From Mucilaginibacter pineti (GTDB taxonomy: Bacteria > Bacteroidota > Bacteroidia > Sphingobacteriales > Sphingobacteriaceae), in NCBI RefSeq assembly GCF_900101875.1, contig NZ_FNAI01000018.1, positions 1-64,000 on the forward strand: a DNA stretch of 64,000 nucleotides, read 5' to 3'. Within the stretch, counting starts at the first letter, position 1; every line of letters begins with the position of its first letter. The translations under genes were made by a program, and so were the position numbers. Of this stretch, positions 15,347 through 26,000 are shown piece by piece. The notes below the pieces were generated by a model. That model did no database searches. It saw nothing but the letters and a program-made list of their open reading frames with translations, and was not told where the DNA came from.

Positions 15347-17650
15347 TTAAAGTCGGTTATTGTTCTCCGTGATGTTTGCCTCAGAGGGGAACTGCTTTTG
15401 CCACATTTTATAATACTGGCCCTGGGTTTTCATTAGTTCATGATGGGTGCCCTCTTCCATAAGTTTCCCGGTTTGCAGAACGATAATCTTATCGGCATTC
15501 ATGACAGTACTCAATCGGTGAGCGATGATGATGATCGTTTTTTGCTGTTCGCGCAATAAATTCACCGCATTTTGTACATGTGATTCGGATTCCGAATCAA
15601 GTGATGAGGTCGCTTCATCCAATATCAGGATCTCCGGGTTACGATAAAGCGCCCGGGCAATCGCCAGCCGCTGCCGCTGTCCGCCCGATAAATTGGTGCC
15701 ATTCTCTCCTAAAAATGTGTTAAAACCATTTGGCAGGCGCTCGATAAAATCGGTGATCTCCAAATCGGCGCAAATTTTTATTACGCGTTTCATATCCGGT
15801 TCCGGATCACCTACTGCAATATTTTCAGTTACATTGCCCGCAAAAAGGTGAACGTCCTGCGGTACTACACTTACCATCCTTCTAAGGCTTTCATTGGTAA
15901 TGTATTTGATATCATATTCGCCTATAAATATGGACCCCGACTGTAGCTCGTAAATATTCTGCATCAGCGATAGCAATGTTGTTTTGCCCGATCCGCTTTC
16001 GCCAACGATTGCTGTAATTGCCCCTTTGGCAATCTGAAGGTCGAGTCCTTCGAATACATTATTCCGCGTACCGTAGCGAAAATGTACATTTTTGAATTTG
16101 ACGTTTCCAACCATATCCGGTGTCAAGTCGGCACGGTTCTCAACCGGTTCCTGCTCCATATCCATAATTTCGAATAACCTGTCCGCTGCAATGCGCGCGT
16201 CCTGCAGCGTTTTGTTCATACCGATCAGGCTGGCTACCGGCCCCATAAAATAACCTATGATCGAATAAAATGAAAGCAGTTCACCCGGCGTAATGATCTT
16301 ATCCAGCACAAATGCCGAACCAGACCATAGCAGGATCACAGTAAAAGTAGTCGACGTAAAACTGCTGAGATTGCCTACCCATAAAGAGTTTGTTGCCGAG
16401 CGGAATACCGTTTTCAACATATTAATAAAACGTGTCTCGGTTTTAAAGTTGGCAAATTCTTCCAGCCCGAAACGCTTGATGGTCGAGATCGCGTTAACAG
16501 ATTCCACCAATTGCGTTTGCAGGTCGGCAGCGTTCTCCATCAGTTTACGCTGAGTAGTCCTGTTCAGCCTGTCTGATAATTTATAAATGAAAGCGAAGAT
16601 CGGGACGATCACCAGCATTATCAGCGCCAGTTTCCAGTAATAGGTGAACATTAGCGCGAAGGAAAAGATAAGAATGAAAATGTTTACCGCAAACATAACA
16701 AGCACTTCATTGATAAATGAGCGGATCTTGACCGCATCGTTTATCCGCGAAATGATTTCCCCCACTCGCATACTGTCAAAGAACTGCTGCGGGAGGCGCA
16801 ATAAGTGCTTATAATAACCCAATATTAAACGTGCATCGATCTGCTGGCCCGTTTTAAGGGTAATAATGGTGCGGGCATGATTAATAAAAACCTGCAGGAA
16901 TATGATGACAACCATGACCACGCCCATCAGATTTAACAAGTTCCGATTATCTTCGGGAAGGACGTTATCCACGATCTTCTGCAAGAATATCGCCGTAGAA
17001 AGTCCCAATATCGTATACACAATTGCTCCGAGCAGTACCTGCAGAAGCATGCCTTTATGTGGTTTCAGCAACTGCCAGAAGCGTTTTTCAACAGAGACTT
17101 TTTTGTCGCCGGCAATAAAAGCTTCGTTTGGTGCAAGCAATACTAAAACGCCGGTCCAGATCTTTTTAAACGCATCGTGCGGGATCTCGTGCAACAGGCC
17201 ATCGCCTGGATCCATCACCTCTACAAACGTATCCGTTACTTTATAAATGACCACGTAATGTTGCAAATGGTTTGGCAATAACACGTGCGCGATGGTGGGC
17301 ACCGGGATCTCGAACAGGTTATCAAAGTCACCCTTGACGCCTTTAGCTGAAAACCCTAACTGCCCGGATGCTTCGATCAGCCCGAGCAGGTTAGTCCCCT
17401 TTTTATCGGTAGAGGCCATTTGCCGGATGCGGGCAATGGGCATGTTCAAATTATAATAAGCAGCTATGGAGGCCAGACAGGCAGCCCCGCAATCCATGAT
17501 ATCGTGTTGCTGGATTTGGATCCGCCTTCTCATGCGCTTATCCGACGTGGCAGCCCCCCACTTTTTGTAAAGTACAGATTTTTCGATGCGGCGGGCGATA
17601 GTATTGTACCAGGCTTCGATATTGTCTACAAATCGGTCGAATTTTGCCAT
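15347..17650 (-). CDS. C39 peptidase-containing ABC transporter (PCAT)
   Basis: A 767-residue exporter that cuts double-glycine leaders and pumps out the mature peptide. An N-terminal C39 peptidase has Q48-Q49-H-D and C54 in D-C-G-A-A-C-L-A, with His and Asp in H-Y-V-V-I-Y and M-D-P-G-D. A six-helix membrane domain follows (about 195-480), then an ATPase with Walker A G-E-S-G-S-G-K-T, signature L-S-G-G-Q-R-Q-R and Walker B L-I-L-D-E-A-T. It is 3 bp downstream of the HlyD gene. The substrates are presumably the three leader peptides at 18973-19875. Confidence 0.92.
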   Translation of the reverse strand: MAKFDRFVDNIEAWYNTIARRIEKSVLYKKWGAATSDKRMRRRIQIQQHDIMDCGAACLASIAAYYNLNMPIARIRQMASTDKKGTNLLGLIEASGQLGFSAKGVKGDFDNLFEIPVPTIAHVLLPNHLQHYVVIYKVTDTFVEVMDPGDGLLHEIPHDAFKKIWTGVLVLLAPNEAFIAGDKKVSVEKRFWQLLKPHKGMLLQVLLGAIVYTILGLSTAIFLQKIVDNVLPEDNRNLLNLMGVVMVVIIFLQVFINHARTIITLKTGQQIDARLILGYYKHLLRLPQQFFDSMRVGEIISRINDAVKIRSFINEVLVMFAVNIFILIFSFALMFTYYWKLALIMLVIVPIFAFIYKLSDRLNRTTQRKLMENAADLQTQLVESVNAISTIKRFGLEEFANFKTETRFINMLKTVFRSATNSLWVGNLSSFTSTTFTVILLWSGSAFVLDKIITPGELLSFYSIIGYFMGPVASLIGMNKTLQDARIAADRLFEIMDMEQEPVENRADLTPDMVGNVKFKNVHFRYGTRNNVFEGLDLQIAKGAITAIVGESGSGKTTLLSLMQNIYELQSGSIFIGEYDIKYITNESLRRMVSVVPQDVHLFAGNVTENIAVGDPEPDMKRVIKICADLEITDFIERLPNGFNTFLGENGTNLSGGQRQRLAIARALYRNPEILILDEATSSLDSESESHVQNAVNLLREQQKTIIIIAHRLSTVMNADKIIVLQTGKLMEEGTHHELMKTQGQYYKMWQKQFPSEANITENNNRL

Positions 17651-17653
17651 GGC

Positions 17654-18850
17654 CTATAATTGTGCTGTTGTTTTTGGTGAAAGGCGCCCGGGGTTTAGCC
17701 AGTCGCTGGTCTTATCGTACAGTAATTGGAACAGCGTACGCCTTGTGACATAGAAATTAGCCTGTAGGGTCATACCTTTTTTGATGCGGCCCACATAACC
17801 ATTTTCTAATTTTAAATAACTTTGATCGAGCAGACAGCGCACTTTAAAATATGGCTGCTGCCCGTTATCGGTAAATATATCATTACTAACACTGAGCACT
17901 TTACCCGTAAGCAGGCCCCACTGGTTATAATTAAAAGCGTCAACCTGGAAGTTTACTTTGATATCCGGCCGAATCAAACCGATATCTTTTGGTAAGACAT
18001 AAACTTCGGCGATCATGCCTGTTTCGGGCGAGATCTCCGCGATCACTTCGTTCGAGGCAATCACACTGCCCGGCTGTACGCCTTTTACATTCTGCACGGT
18101 GCCGCTTACCGGCGCACGCAGGGTATAATAATCCTTTTGTTCCTCTATAGATTTCCCTTCTGATTGCAGGCTGCGCATTTGCGCTTTAAGGGTATTTAAT
18201 TCTGCCTGCCATTTACTGCCTTGTCCATCATAGATGAGTTGCAACCCGCTTTGTGCATTCTGGTAAATGAGGTGCTGCTCATCGTATTCTGCGGCGGAGA
18301 GCACGTGGTTCCGGTACAAGTAATTATATCTTTGCTCGTTACGGGTGGCGGCGGCCAGTTTTGCCGAAGCATCGCGCGCCTGTTGTTTCAATAATACCCA
18401 TTGTTGGCCATACAACGATGATTTTAGCTGCGGGTTCGAATTCCAGTTACGGGTTTTAGCAATATCCGAAAGCACCTGCAGGTCCGCCAGTTGCGCATCA
18501 AACTCTATTTGTTGAGTACGCGCGGCCAGGTCCTGTTGATTAATGGCCGCAGCAGTTAGGGTAACCAGTACCTGCCCTTTTTTGACATGCATATTCTCGG
18601 TCAGCAACATGGTGTCTATCCTGCCGGCCACCAGCGCTTTAATTTCGTTGTGCTCGGTGGTGGACTTGATCGTTCCCAAGCTTTTAACGTTGATATTCAC
18701 CTTAACAAAAAAAATTGCGACCAACGCCAGCAACACAAAACCTATAACCATTTTATAAATGATATTGGTTTGCGGATCATACTTACGGAAATGATACTCT
18801 GCCGTAAGTGACAGAAACTCCGCCGGAAAAACTTTATCCTTATTGTCCAT
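17654..18850 (-). CDS. HlyD-family periplasmic adaptor
   Basis: A membrane-fusion protein linking the PCAT to an outer-membrane channel. It has a cytoplasmic N-terminus, one membrane helix (F-V-L-L-A-L-V-A-I-F-F-V-K), a lipoyl half-motif (V-A-G-R-I-D...V-K-K-G-Q-V-L-V), a helical hairpin, a second lipoyl half (Y-T-L-R-A-P-V-S-G-T-V) and a beta-barrel domain. The start is set at M-D-N-K-D-K (18850), about 398 residues; the frame stays open to 18946, but those extra residues are unlike the family and enter the terminator region. Confidence 0.88.
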   Translation of the reverse strand: MDNKDKVFPAEFLSLTAEYHFRKYDPQTNIIYKMVIGFVLLALVAIFFVKVNINVKSLGTIKSTTEHNEIKALVAGRIDTMLLTENMHVKKGQVLVTLTAAAINQQDLAARTQQIEFDAQLADLQVLSDIAKTRNWNSNPQLKSSLYGQQWVLLKQQARDASAKLAAATRNEQRYNYLYRNHVLSAAEYDEQHLIYQNAQSGLQLIYDGQGSKWQAELNTLKAQMRSLQSEGKSIEEQKDYYTLRAPVSGTVQNVKGVQPGSVIASNEVIAEISPETGMIAEVYVLPKDIGLIRPDIKVNFQVDAFNYNQWGLLTGKVLSVSNDIFTDNGQQPYFKVRCLLDQSYLKLENGYVGRIKKGMTLQANFYVTRRTLFQLLYDKTSDWLNPGRLSPKTTAQL

Positions 18851-18923
18851 CCTATTTAGGTATTCGGTAAATAGTAAATTAAAAAATCTGCAAAGTGTTT
18901 TAAACTGCCCAAAATCTCTTAAA

Positions 18924-18953
18924 CAAAAAAGGGATAGCCAAGCCATCCCTTTG
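18924..18953 (-). terminator. Terminator between peptide gene and HlyD
   Basis: On the minus strand AAAGGGAT...ATCCCTTT is followed by TTTTTG. It lies between the last peptide gene and the HlyD start, so transporter expression would depend on read-through or its own promoter. Confidence 0.65.
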
Positions 18954-18972
18954 TATGTTAAAGCGATATAGC

Positions 18973-19206
18973 TTATGCCTTAGTGCCGTTTCCGTAGGCA
19001 TTTAAATTAAAATCGATATTATTTCCTACAGAGAGTTTATAATCACGTAAGTGCCCGCCATGCTGCCATTTAAATTCGATCGAAAGCAAAGAGTCTGCAC
19101 CGCTGGTCAGCGTCATGCTGGCACCCTCGGTGGTGCCACCATTTATATTTTTCAGTTCATCTGCGTTTAACACACAAAGTCCCGGGGTATTTACATCAGT
19201 TCTCAT
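18973..19206 (-). CDS. Double-glycine leader peptide, divergent type
   Basis: A 77-residue peptide with a leader ending in [12 protein letters not shown], matching the bacteriocin-type leader (L-x5-L-x-x-I-x-G-G) cut by C39 peptidases. The mature part (about 54 residues) has no Cys and looks like a beta-strand-rich secreted peptide with G-N-N-I-D-F-N near the end. It is unrelated to the two Ser-rich paralogues but shares the export system. Confidence 0.75.
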   Translation of the reverse strand: MRTDVNTPGLCVLNADELKNINGGTTEGASMTLTSGADSLLSIEFKWQHGGHLRDYKLSVGNNIDFNLNAYGNGTKA

Positions 19207-19235
19207 GTCGTTATTATTTTAGTTTAAATAATAAA

Positions 19236-19260
19236 GCGCGGGTAGTATGAGTACCCGCGC
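19236..19260 (-). terminator. GC-rich hairpin terminator of the second peptide gene
   Basis: Perfect 9-bp arms, GCGCGGGTA (19236-19244) and TACCCGCGC (19252-19260), followed on the minus strand by TTTATTATTT. Confidence 0.7.
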
Positions 19261-19280
19261 CCTGGTGTTTAATTTTTAAA

Positions 19281-19526
19281 TTACGCACTTTGTGATTTTT
19301 GGCCGAATAAGCCGCCAAGGCTTGACGTAATGCCGTTGCCTAAAGAAAAGGCAGAGGCGCTACTTTCATCGCCGTCCCGGCTTGCGCTTTGGAACGATAA
19401 TAAATTACCGATACCTAAGTTGCCTAATAAACCGCTTTCACTTGATGATGAAGAATCATTACCTCCAAAAATTGATCCGCCGTTTACTTCCAGTAACTCA
19501 GCGTTGTTTAATTCTTGCATTTTCAT
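19281..19526 (-). CDS. Ser/Gly-rich double-glycine peptide (paralogue A)
   Basis: An 81-residue peptide whose leader M-K-M-Q-E-L-N-N-A-E-L-L-E-V-N-G-G is cut after Gly-Gly, leaving S-I-F-G-G-N-D, a Ser run, G-L-L-G-N-L-G-I-G-N-L and S-S-L-G-G-L-F-G at the C-terminus. It is about 75 per cent identical by eye to paralogue B. A bacteriocin or signalling peptide is likely; activity is unknown. Confidence 0.8.
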   Translation of the reverse strand: MKMQELNNAELLEVNGGSIFGGNDSSSSSESGLLGNLGIGNLLSFQSASRDGDESSASAFSLGNGITSSLGGLFGQKSQSA

Positions 19527-19544
19527 GGTTTCTTGTATTTAAAA

Positions 19545-19590
19545 ATGTTTGCCTACTCTGTTAAAGGTTTTCAGCGTTCCCTTTTAATTT
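19545..19590 (-). repeat. Upstream repeat of peptide paralogue A
   Basis: A block reading ACTCTGTTAAAGGTTTTCAG and continuing CGTTCCCTT (plus strand, about 19554-19584) recurs at about 19901-19930 in front of paralogue B. It shows that the duplication included the promoter or 5' leader region. Confidence 0.7.
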
Positions 19591-19629
19591 ACAGAACAGC
19601 TTACGCCATTCTATCCTCTTCTGCCCGCC

Positions 19630-19875
19630 TTATGACTGGCTTGATAGCTGGTTAAAAATACCGCCCAGGCTTGATGTTATGCCGTTTCCTAAGGAGAAGG
19701 AAGTGGAGTGGCTTTCGTCACCGTCTTTGCTGGTACTGCTGAATGATAACAAATTACCAATTCCCAGATTTCCAATTAATCCGCTGTTGCTTGATGAAGA
19801 AGAATCATTACCTCCAAAAATAGACCCGCCGTTCACTTCCTGTAATTCGGCGTTGTTTAATTCTTGCATTTTCAT
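19630..19875 (-). CDS. Ser/Gly-rich double-glycine peptide (paralogue B)
   Basis: An 81-residue paralogue of the gene at 19281-19526, with the same leader (L-N-N-A-E-L-Q-E-V-N-G-G), the Ser-run linker and G-N-L-G-I-G-N-L-L-S-F core. The C-terminus diverges (I-F-N-Q-L-S-S-Q-S). The tandem copies, each with its own upstream repeat, suggest a two-peptide product or dosage duplication. Confidence 0.8.
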   Translation of the reverse strand: MKMQELNNAELQEVNGGSIFGGNDSSSSSNSGLIGNLGIGNLLSFSSTSKDGDESHSTSFSLGNGITSSLGGIFNQLSSQS

Positions 19876-20543
19876 GGTTTCTGTATATTAAATTTTGCTT
19901 ACTCTGTTAAAGGTTTTCAGCGTTCCCTTGTGCTGAGAATGTTACAGCAACTATGCCAAACAGATTAATTTGTAGTTAATTTCTAACAACTAAAACGAAT
20001 ATATTATAACTTGAGGTAGCAAACTACCGTCACATCATTTACGTAGTGTATGATGGCCCGGAAAGGTTATCCTATTGATTTACAGTCAAAAAAGAAATTA
20101 CAAGGTTCTAAACAATGACCTGAATCTTCTAAAGGCGCACAAAAAAGTTCATAGCTAAAACGAGTGAGGTTGTCATCCTAAAGGAACAATTGCCTTCTTT
20201 CATTTGGCATTTGGCAAACGATTTCGATCATTCGAAACGACTTTGTTCAGAAATAAGGGCTATATATTGTTGTAACAGACACGAAAAACAAATAATTATC
20301 TTTAACGATAGAAGAACACCATGCTATTTGATTATCTGCTGGATTCCCTGACGGCATCCTCGGTTGTCAAACCGGCAATCGGCATGTTATTATATTTATT
20401 TCGATTAAAAGATTGTGGTGATCTCCCTTAAGACCGGCACTAACCCACCACATAATGGCATCTGGCTTTCGACCACGCGGGACAATCACGCCAGTTTGAA
20501 GGTGTAGATACTTAAGGTCACAGACTTATTGTAAACTGATTCG
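19876..20543. other. Spacer upstream of the peptide cluster
   Basis: About 670 bp. Apart from the repeat in front of paralogue B (about 19901-19930), I see no gene, terminator or clear promoter. Confidence 0.4.
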
Positions 20544-21161
20544 TTAAGCTGACTGATGCTGTACAATGGCTATGACATAAGGGGAAAGAATCTTTACATC
20601 ATGCTCTTTACATAGTGGTATATCAAGATAATCTCCTTCATTTAATATAAATACATCCTCGCCGACGGTGCAGGAACACTGACCTTTCAGTATGAAAAAA
20701 CTTTCAGCGATATCCTCGTGGGTCTCTTCCGGCACATCCATTCTGGTGATAATAAGCATTTGAGCGACCCCGTTGTCCTGACGAAGCTCATTCATAAAAA
20801 AATCGTCAAACGGCTCGGCGGGAAGGAGGTGTTCTACTACTTTCAGCCAGGCTGCATAATCGGAATGTTTATGGGTTAAAGGTAAGTTATCAATATCCAG
20901 CCTTTCTTCAGACAGAAAGCCTAAAGAGGCAAATATTTTCTCCTTTAGGCTATCTTTTGGTTTTATGGCCTGGTTTTCCGCGAACTGCTCCAAGGCAACT
21001 TCAATCTCATTTAGCTCCTGCTTAATTTCCGGATTTGTTAATGACAAAGTTGCAATCTCTTGCTGCATTACAGTATTGAAAAATTCTAAACAATATTGTT
21101 CCAAATTTCCGGTCTCGATATACTTTTTTGCGTTCATCATATTCTGGTTAATCCGCGACAC
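20544..21161 (-). CDS. Cupin-domain protein, ChrR-like anti-sigma candidate
   Basis: A 205-residue protein with a helical N-terminal half (Y-I-E-T-G-N-L-E-Q-Y-C-L opening, typical of anti-sigma domains) and a C-terminal cupin (about 105-200: P-E-E-T-H-E-D-I-A-E-S-F-F-I-L-K-G, then L-N-E-G-D-Y-L-D-I-P). ChrR-type anti-sigmas have just this order. It is divergent from an ECF sigma gene 143 bp away, which it probably controls. M9 (21137) is an alternative start nearer the family N-terminus. The zinc-binding His cluster of ChrR is not evident. Confidence 0.7.
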   Translation of the reverse strand: MSRINQNMMNAKKYIETGNLEQYCLEFFNTVMQQEIATLSLTNPEIKQELNEIEVALEQFAENQAIKPKDSLKEKIFASLGFLSEERLDIDNLPLTHKHSDYAAWLKVVEHLLPAEPFDDFFMNELRQDNGVAQMLIITRMDVPEETHEDIAESFFILKGQCSCTVGEDVFILNEGDYLDIPLCKEHDVKILSPYVIAIVQHQSA

Positions 21162-21304
21162 TGTGCAAATTTACGCAATATCTTGTCTGTCAAAGTGCGA
21201 CGAAAACAATTCCCTACAACCAACATCTCTATTTCAACCTTTATTACCGCTCATGATTTCGCATGGCACTATTTTAGCAGCGTAACATTGATATACAAAG
21301 TGAT

Positions 21305-21877
21305 ATGCTGCCTGAAATTTTATTGGAATCAGAATTAATTCTTGCTATAAAGAATAAAAGCGCGAGAGGCGCTAAAATACTTTATGATAAATACTCGCAC
21401 ACGCTTTTCTATAATATAAATCGTATTGTCAAGTCTCGTACGGTAGCTGAAGATATTTTGCAGCAAACGTTCATCAAAATATGGGATTCATTTCATCAAT
21501 ATGACCAACAAAAAGGCAGGCTTTATACCTGGATGATAAATATTGCCCGCAATTTATGTTTCGATGAACTTCGCAAAAAACATTATCAATACCTGGTATT
21601 GAGTGATAATATGCAATCATCAGCAAGCTATTTTGAAAGAAATCACCATGAAATTATAAATACAGACCTATGCGACATCGGAAAATTCCTTAATCAATTG
21701 CGGAAAATTGATGCAAAAGTTATGTACCTAATTTATATAAAAGGGTATACACACGTCGAAGTTGCCGAAAATTTAAATATTCCCCTTGGAACAGTGAAAA
21801 CCCGAATCGCTAACAGCATTAAACTTCTAAAAATGTATCTTCAGAAAGATATTGCTATGCTAAAATTGGCGTCTTGA
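21305..21877 (+). CDS. ECF RNA polymerase sigma factor
   Basis: A 190-residue sigma factor. Region 2 (about 25-90) has A-E-D-I-L-Q-Q-T-F-I-K-I-W and the W-M-I-N-I-A-R-N-L motif; region 4 (about 125-180) has Y-T-H-V-E-V-A-E-N-L-N-I-P-L-G-T-V-K-T-R. It is divergent from the cupin anti-sigma candidate. The regulon may include the adjoining peptide cluster, but this is not shown by sequence. Confidence 0.88.
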   Translation: MLPEILLESELILAIKNKSARGAKILYDKYSHTLFYNINRIVKSRTVAEDILQQTFIKIWDSFHQYDQQKGRLYTWMINIARNLCFDELRKKHYQYLVLSDNMQSSASYFERNHHEIINTDLCDIGKFLNQLRKIDAKVMYLIYIKGYTHVEVAENLNIPLGTVKTRIANSIKLLKMYLQKDIAMLKLAS

Positions 21878-22556
21878 ATATATGATATAAATCGAACAAA
21901 GATTATGGTGCTTTAGCAGTAAAAAGTGAATTGCCCGATTGCCGGGATTTCAGCAGGTGGTAAATTGCAGCGTCTGCCAGGACGGTGTTGATTAGCCAGG
22001 ATAGCCAATACGACTACGAGTCCAAATGGCTAAAACTCAGGAGTGCAGATAAAATTGGCACCGACAGTAAGTAAACGAAGCTGATTTGTTGTGTCCGGTT
22101 TAAATCAGTTTGCCGGGTAGTTGTTTTAAAGCGGACGCTTCAGCCTAGTGAGTGCATGCGATTTTTCTCTGCTTATAACAGTTCAAACAATGGGATAATC
22201 AATTACAATCGAAAATTAACTATGCAAATGACACTAATATTATTTTCTGAACAAAGAGCGCAACGCCTACAGTGAAAACTTTCGCATTCTTCACTATAGC
22301 TTTTGAATATGTCTCATTTGATCGCCATTGATGAGTCAAGCACCCAAATAAAGGTAATAAGCTTTTATCGCCTATGGCTAATTGAACATTAGCAAGACAG
22401 AAATAAAGGGACGTTTTGACAATGACGGAACGCAGCGAATGCCATTATGCTTTTGTTCGATCGGGCTGACTGATCTTGAAGTTCTTTTAGTGTGGCTTCG
22501 TTGTAATTTAACATATGCAAACCGTCTGATCTCAGCATTAAATAACGAAAAAGATA
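21878..22556. other. Spacer, no confident gene
   Basis: About 680 bp follow the sigma gene. A 60-codon frame at 22382-22564 has no recognisable features and atypical composition. I see no strong terminator or repeat. Confidence 0.4.
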
Positions 22557-22850
22557 TTAATTAAAATCTTCAAACTGATCCCGCAGGCGAATCTCATGTA
22601 AGTATAATCGTTTTGTAAGCTGATCAAATTCATTTCGTAGTGAAATGTAGTGTTCGAATGATTCAAAATATTGTGCACATTGCCTCGCGTTTAGGTAGCC
22701 TTTATCACCCCTCAAAAATTTGTAAAGTGAGCGCACATTTCGAGCGGTTTCGTCCAGTTTAAATGAGAGGTTTTGATATTTTTCTATACAAGTCAACGAA
22801 AACAATAACACGCAAACTATAAAGGTAGGATTTTCAAGTTTCGTCGACAA
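22557..22850 (-). CDS. Small hypothetical protein
   Basis: A 97-residue basic/aromatic helical protein with an N-terminal hydrophobic stretch (F-I-V-C-V-L-L-F-S-L) that could be a signal or anchor. No family is recognised. It stands alone between spacers, so it may not be real. Confidence 0.35.
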   Translation of the reverse strand: MSTKLENPTFIVCVLLFSLTCIEKYQNLSFKLDETARNVRSLYKFLRGDKGYLNARQCAQYFESFEHYISLRNEFDQLTKRLYLHEIRLRDQFEDFN

Positions 22851-23054
22851 CTTCCTTTAATATAATATGTTACAGAGGACGAAAAAGTCATTGCATTTCT
22901 AAAGTTGAAGGCGTTTTATGGTAAACATCAATTGTAATAATCGATTCTTACGTAAAAATACCACCTTTTAGAAAATACTTTGTTTATCGTTGCCCTTGGG
23001 AAAGCTAAGCCTACATTCACTTTTTCTTTAATTTACCTAATATAAATCTTCAAA

Positions 23055-26000
23055 TTATCTGGCTTTAGGCAGTGAAAATTTGAACGTTGATCCTTTACCA
23101 AGTTCGCTCTCCACCCATATCTTACCGTAATGACTTTCTATAATTTCCGCACTTAAGTAAAGTCCAATCCCAAACCCTGATATGTTTTGGTAGTTAGCTA
23201 CTCTATAATACCGGTCAAATAATTTTTCCTGATCTGCCTGTTTGATACCGAATCCCTCATCTTTTATAGATACCGTAAATTCGTTATTATCTATTTCGGT
23301 CGAAACTACTATCGGTGTGCCGTCAGGTGAATACTTGATCGCGTTACCAAGAAGATTAGACAGAACCGAGCCAATTTTATCACGGTCGGCGGTTAATTCA
23401 ACGTTGAGCCCAGGATGAAATGCTATGCGGTGTAAAGTCATATGTAATTCCGTTTCCTCGATCATTTCCTCAATAAGGGTGTTAATGTCAAAGGCGTTTT
23501 TGTTTAACTGAATTTTACCGGACTCCAGTCTTGAGACATTAAGAAAACCGTTAATTAATGTGGTCATCTTTTTAAACTGGTTAGTCATCTTTTCCAGCTT
23601 TTCCTTAGCAAAATTATCATCCTTTTTACGGGCGTTCATTTGCAATAATTGTGCATATCCATTTAGCGAAGTCAAAGGGGTTTTTAATTCATGACTAACC
23701 ATGCCTATAAAATCACTTTTCCTGATCTCATCTTCCTTGCTTTCGGTAATATCCAGAATAGTCCCTATAACCGATTTTACTTCCCCCTTTTCATCAAGCT
23801 CGACCTTGCCGGTTGTATTCAGCCATTTTCGCTTACCGCCATCCAATGGTTGAATCTGATAATTCTCATTAAACCCGCCTTTGTTATACACTGCATTCCC
23901 AATTGCTACTTGAAGGCGTTCTCTATGTTCAGGCACTACCAGTTCAAGGGTTTCATTAAAAGATAGCGTTATACCTAAGGGTATCGCATGAATGTGCCGT
24001 GCACGATCCGAAACCAGTAATTCGTCTGTTCCCCATTCAGTTCGCCAAATACCCATCCCTGCTGTATCCATGGCCAGCTCAAGTGTGTCATTAGCTTTTT
24101 CAAGTTCGAGATTTGCTTCTTCCCGTACTTTGGTGATCTTGATCTGTGCGCGTACTTTGGTGAGCAACTCCGCTGCCGAAAACGGTTTTACCAGATAGTC
24201 ATCGGCTCCGGCCTCTAAACCATCAATTCGGGCCTCTTCGCCAGCACGTGCAGAAAGAAAGATAACAGGAAGTCTTATAGTGGCCGGATCAGCACGCAAT
24301 ATTTTGATCATCGTTTTACCATCCATCACCGGCATCATCACATCGCTCAATACCAGGTCTTGTTTTGATGTATTAATAATATCCAGCGCCTCAGCACCGT
24401 TTACAGCGGCGGTAATAGTAAAATAGGGTTCTAGTAAACGTTTCAGGTAGCCGCGCATGTCGCCATTATCGTCCACAATTAAAACGTTCGTTTTTTTATC
24501 TTTTGAAACATCCTTGTGACCCGAAATATCACCTGTTTCGGTAATGATCTCTTCATGAACAATTCGTTTATTTTCATCTTGCAGCAAGCTATAGGCCTCT
24601 TGTATGAACGCCCCCTTTAATGCAGTTGAGTCCGTATCTTTGGCCGTATCGATCACATTCTCCTTAGGTAAGTGTTGTTTACCTACCGGGATTTGTACCG
24701 TAAACGTACTCCCGGCACCTTCAATACTTGCGATATCAATTTTTCCTCCATGCAAGTTTACTAATTCATGCACCAAAGAAAGTCCGATACCTGTACCTTC
24801 GTGTGTTCTTCCGGCTGAATTCTCCACACGGTGGAAACGCTCAAACATATGCGGTAATTCTTTTTCAGGAATCCCAACACCTGTATCGGAAACCCTTAGT
24901 ATAACGGCACGTCCTTCCTGCGCAAGGGTAACGCTGATAGTGCCTTCCAATGTATATTTGAAAGCGTTAGACAATAAGTTGAGAACGATCTTTTCCCACA
25001 TTTGCCGGTCGACATAAACCTCGTCTTTGGCAGGCTGGCAATCAACCATTAATTCCATTCCTGCTTTTTCGATGATGGAGCGGAAACTGCTGGTCAGATC
25101 GGTGGTTAACTCACACATATCAATGCGCTGATAAGCAGCCTGTGCGCGGCCTGCTTCAACCCGGCTGTAGTCTAATAAGTTATTTACCAGTTTTAACAGC
25201 CTTAAAGCATTTCGGTGGGTTGCCTCCACAGATGAACGGCTGTTCATATCCAATTCTGCTTTCGCTAACAAGTCTTCTAACGGACCAAGCATCAGCGTTA
25301 GCGGGGTCCTGAATTCATGACTTACGTTACTGAAAAATGCGGTCTTAGAGCGGTCAATAGCTGCTAAAGCCTCCGCGCGTTTTTGCTCCTGCTCATAGGC
25401 GTAAACATTTGAGATCGCTGTATTGTAGGTATTGCTTAAAAGGTTATAAAAGTTACGGTAGTCGGTATCTAATGCGCGGCAGGCACTCACACCTGCTATG
25501 ATAAAACCAAATAATTCTTCCTGCCCGCTTAAGCGCAGAGGTATGAGCATCGCAGTTAATGGACTAATATCATAAGGCTCACAATCGAATGTGCCAAAAA
25601 TATCTCTTAGATCTGCCACTTCTTGAATTTCGCCTGAACTGATCATAGCAGTTACAGGCCAGGATACATTGTTTTGAGTATTACGGAAATCCATTGTTAA
25701 CGGAACCATTACCGAACCGGCTGGCAAACCTGAGTTGCTGATCAATTTGGCTTTGCCGTCCTGATGATCAATCTGATAGATCATTAGAAATGGAATATCC
25801 AGCACATAATCCTGATAAAGTTCAGTAGTAACACGCCCTATGTCGCTGAGGGATTTCACTTTTCCTATGGCTTCTCCCAGGTCTCTCAATTCCTTGGTTC
25901 GCCTTGCGCTCAGCATCTTTACTGTGGTCTCCGTGATCGGGTGAAAAATACCGCCAACTCCGCCTGATTCATCACGTATTGGTGCGAACGAGAACGTCAT

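Noticed and set aside
22382-22564. 60-codon frame
   Set aside because: No start context, homology or codon pattern like the neighbours.
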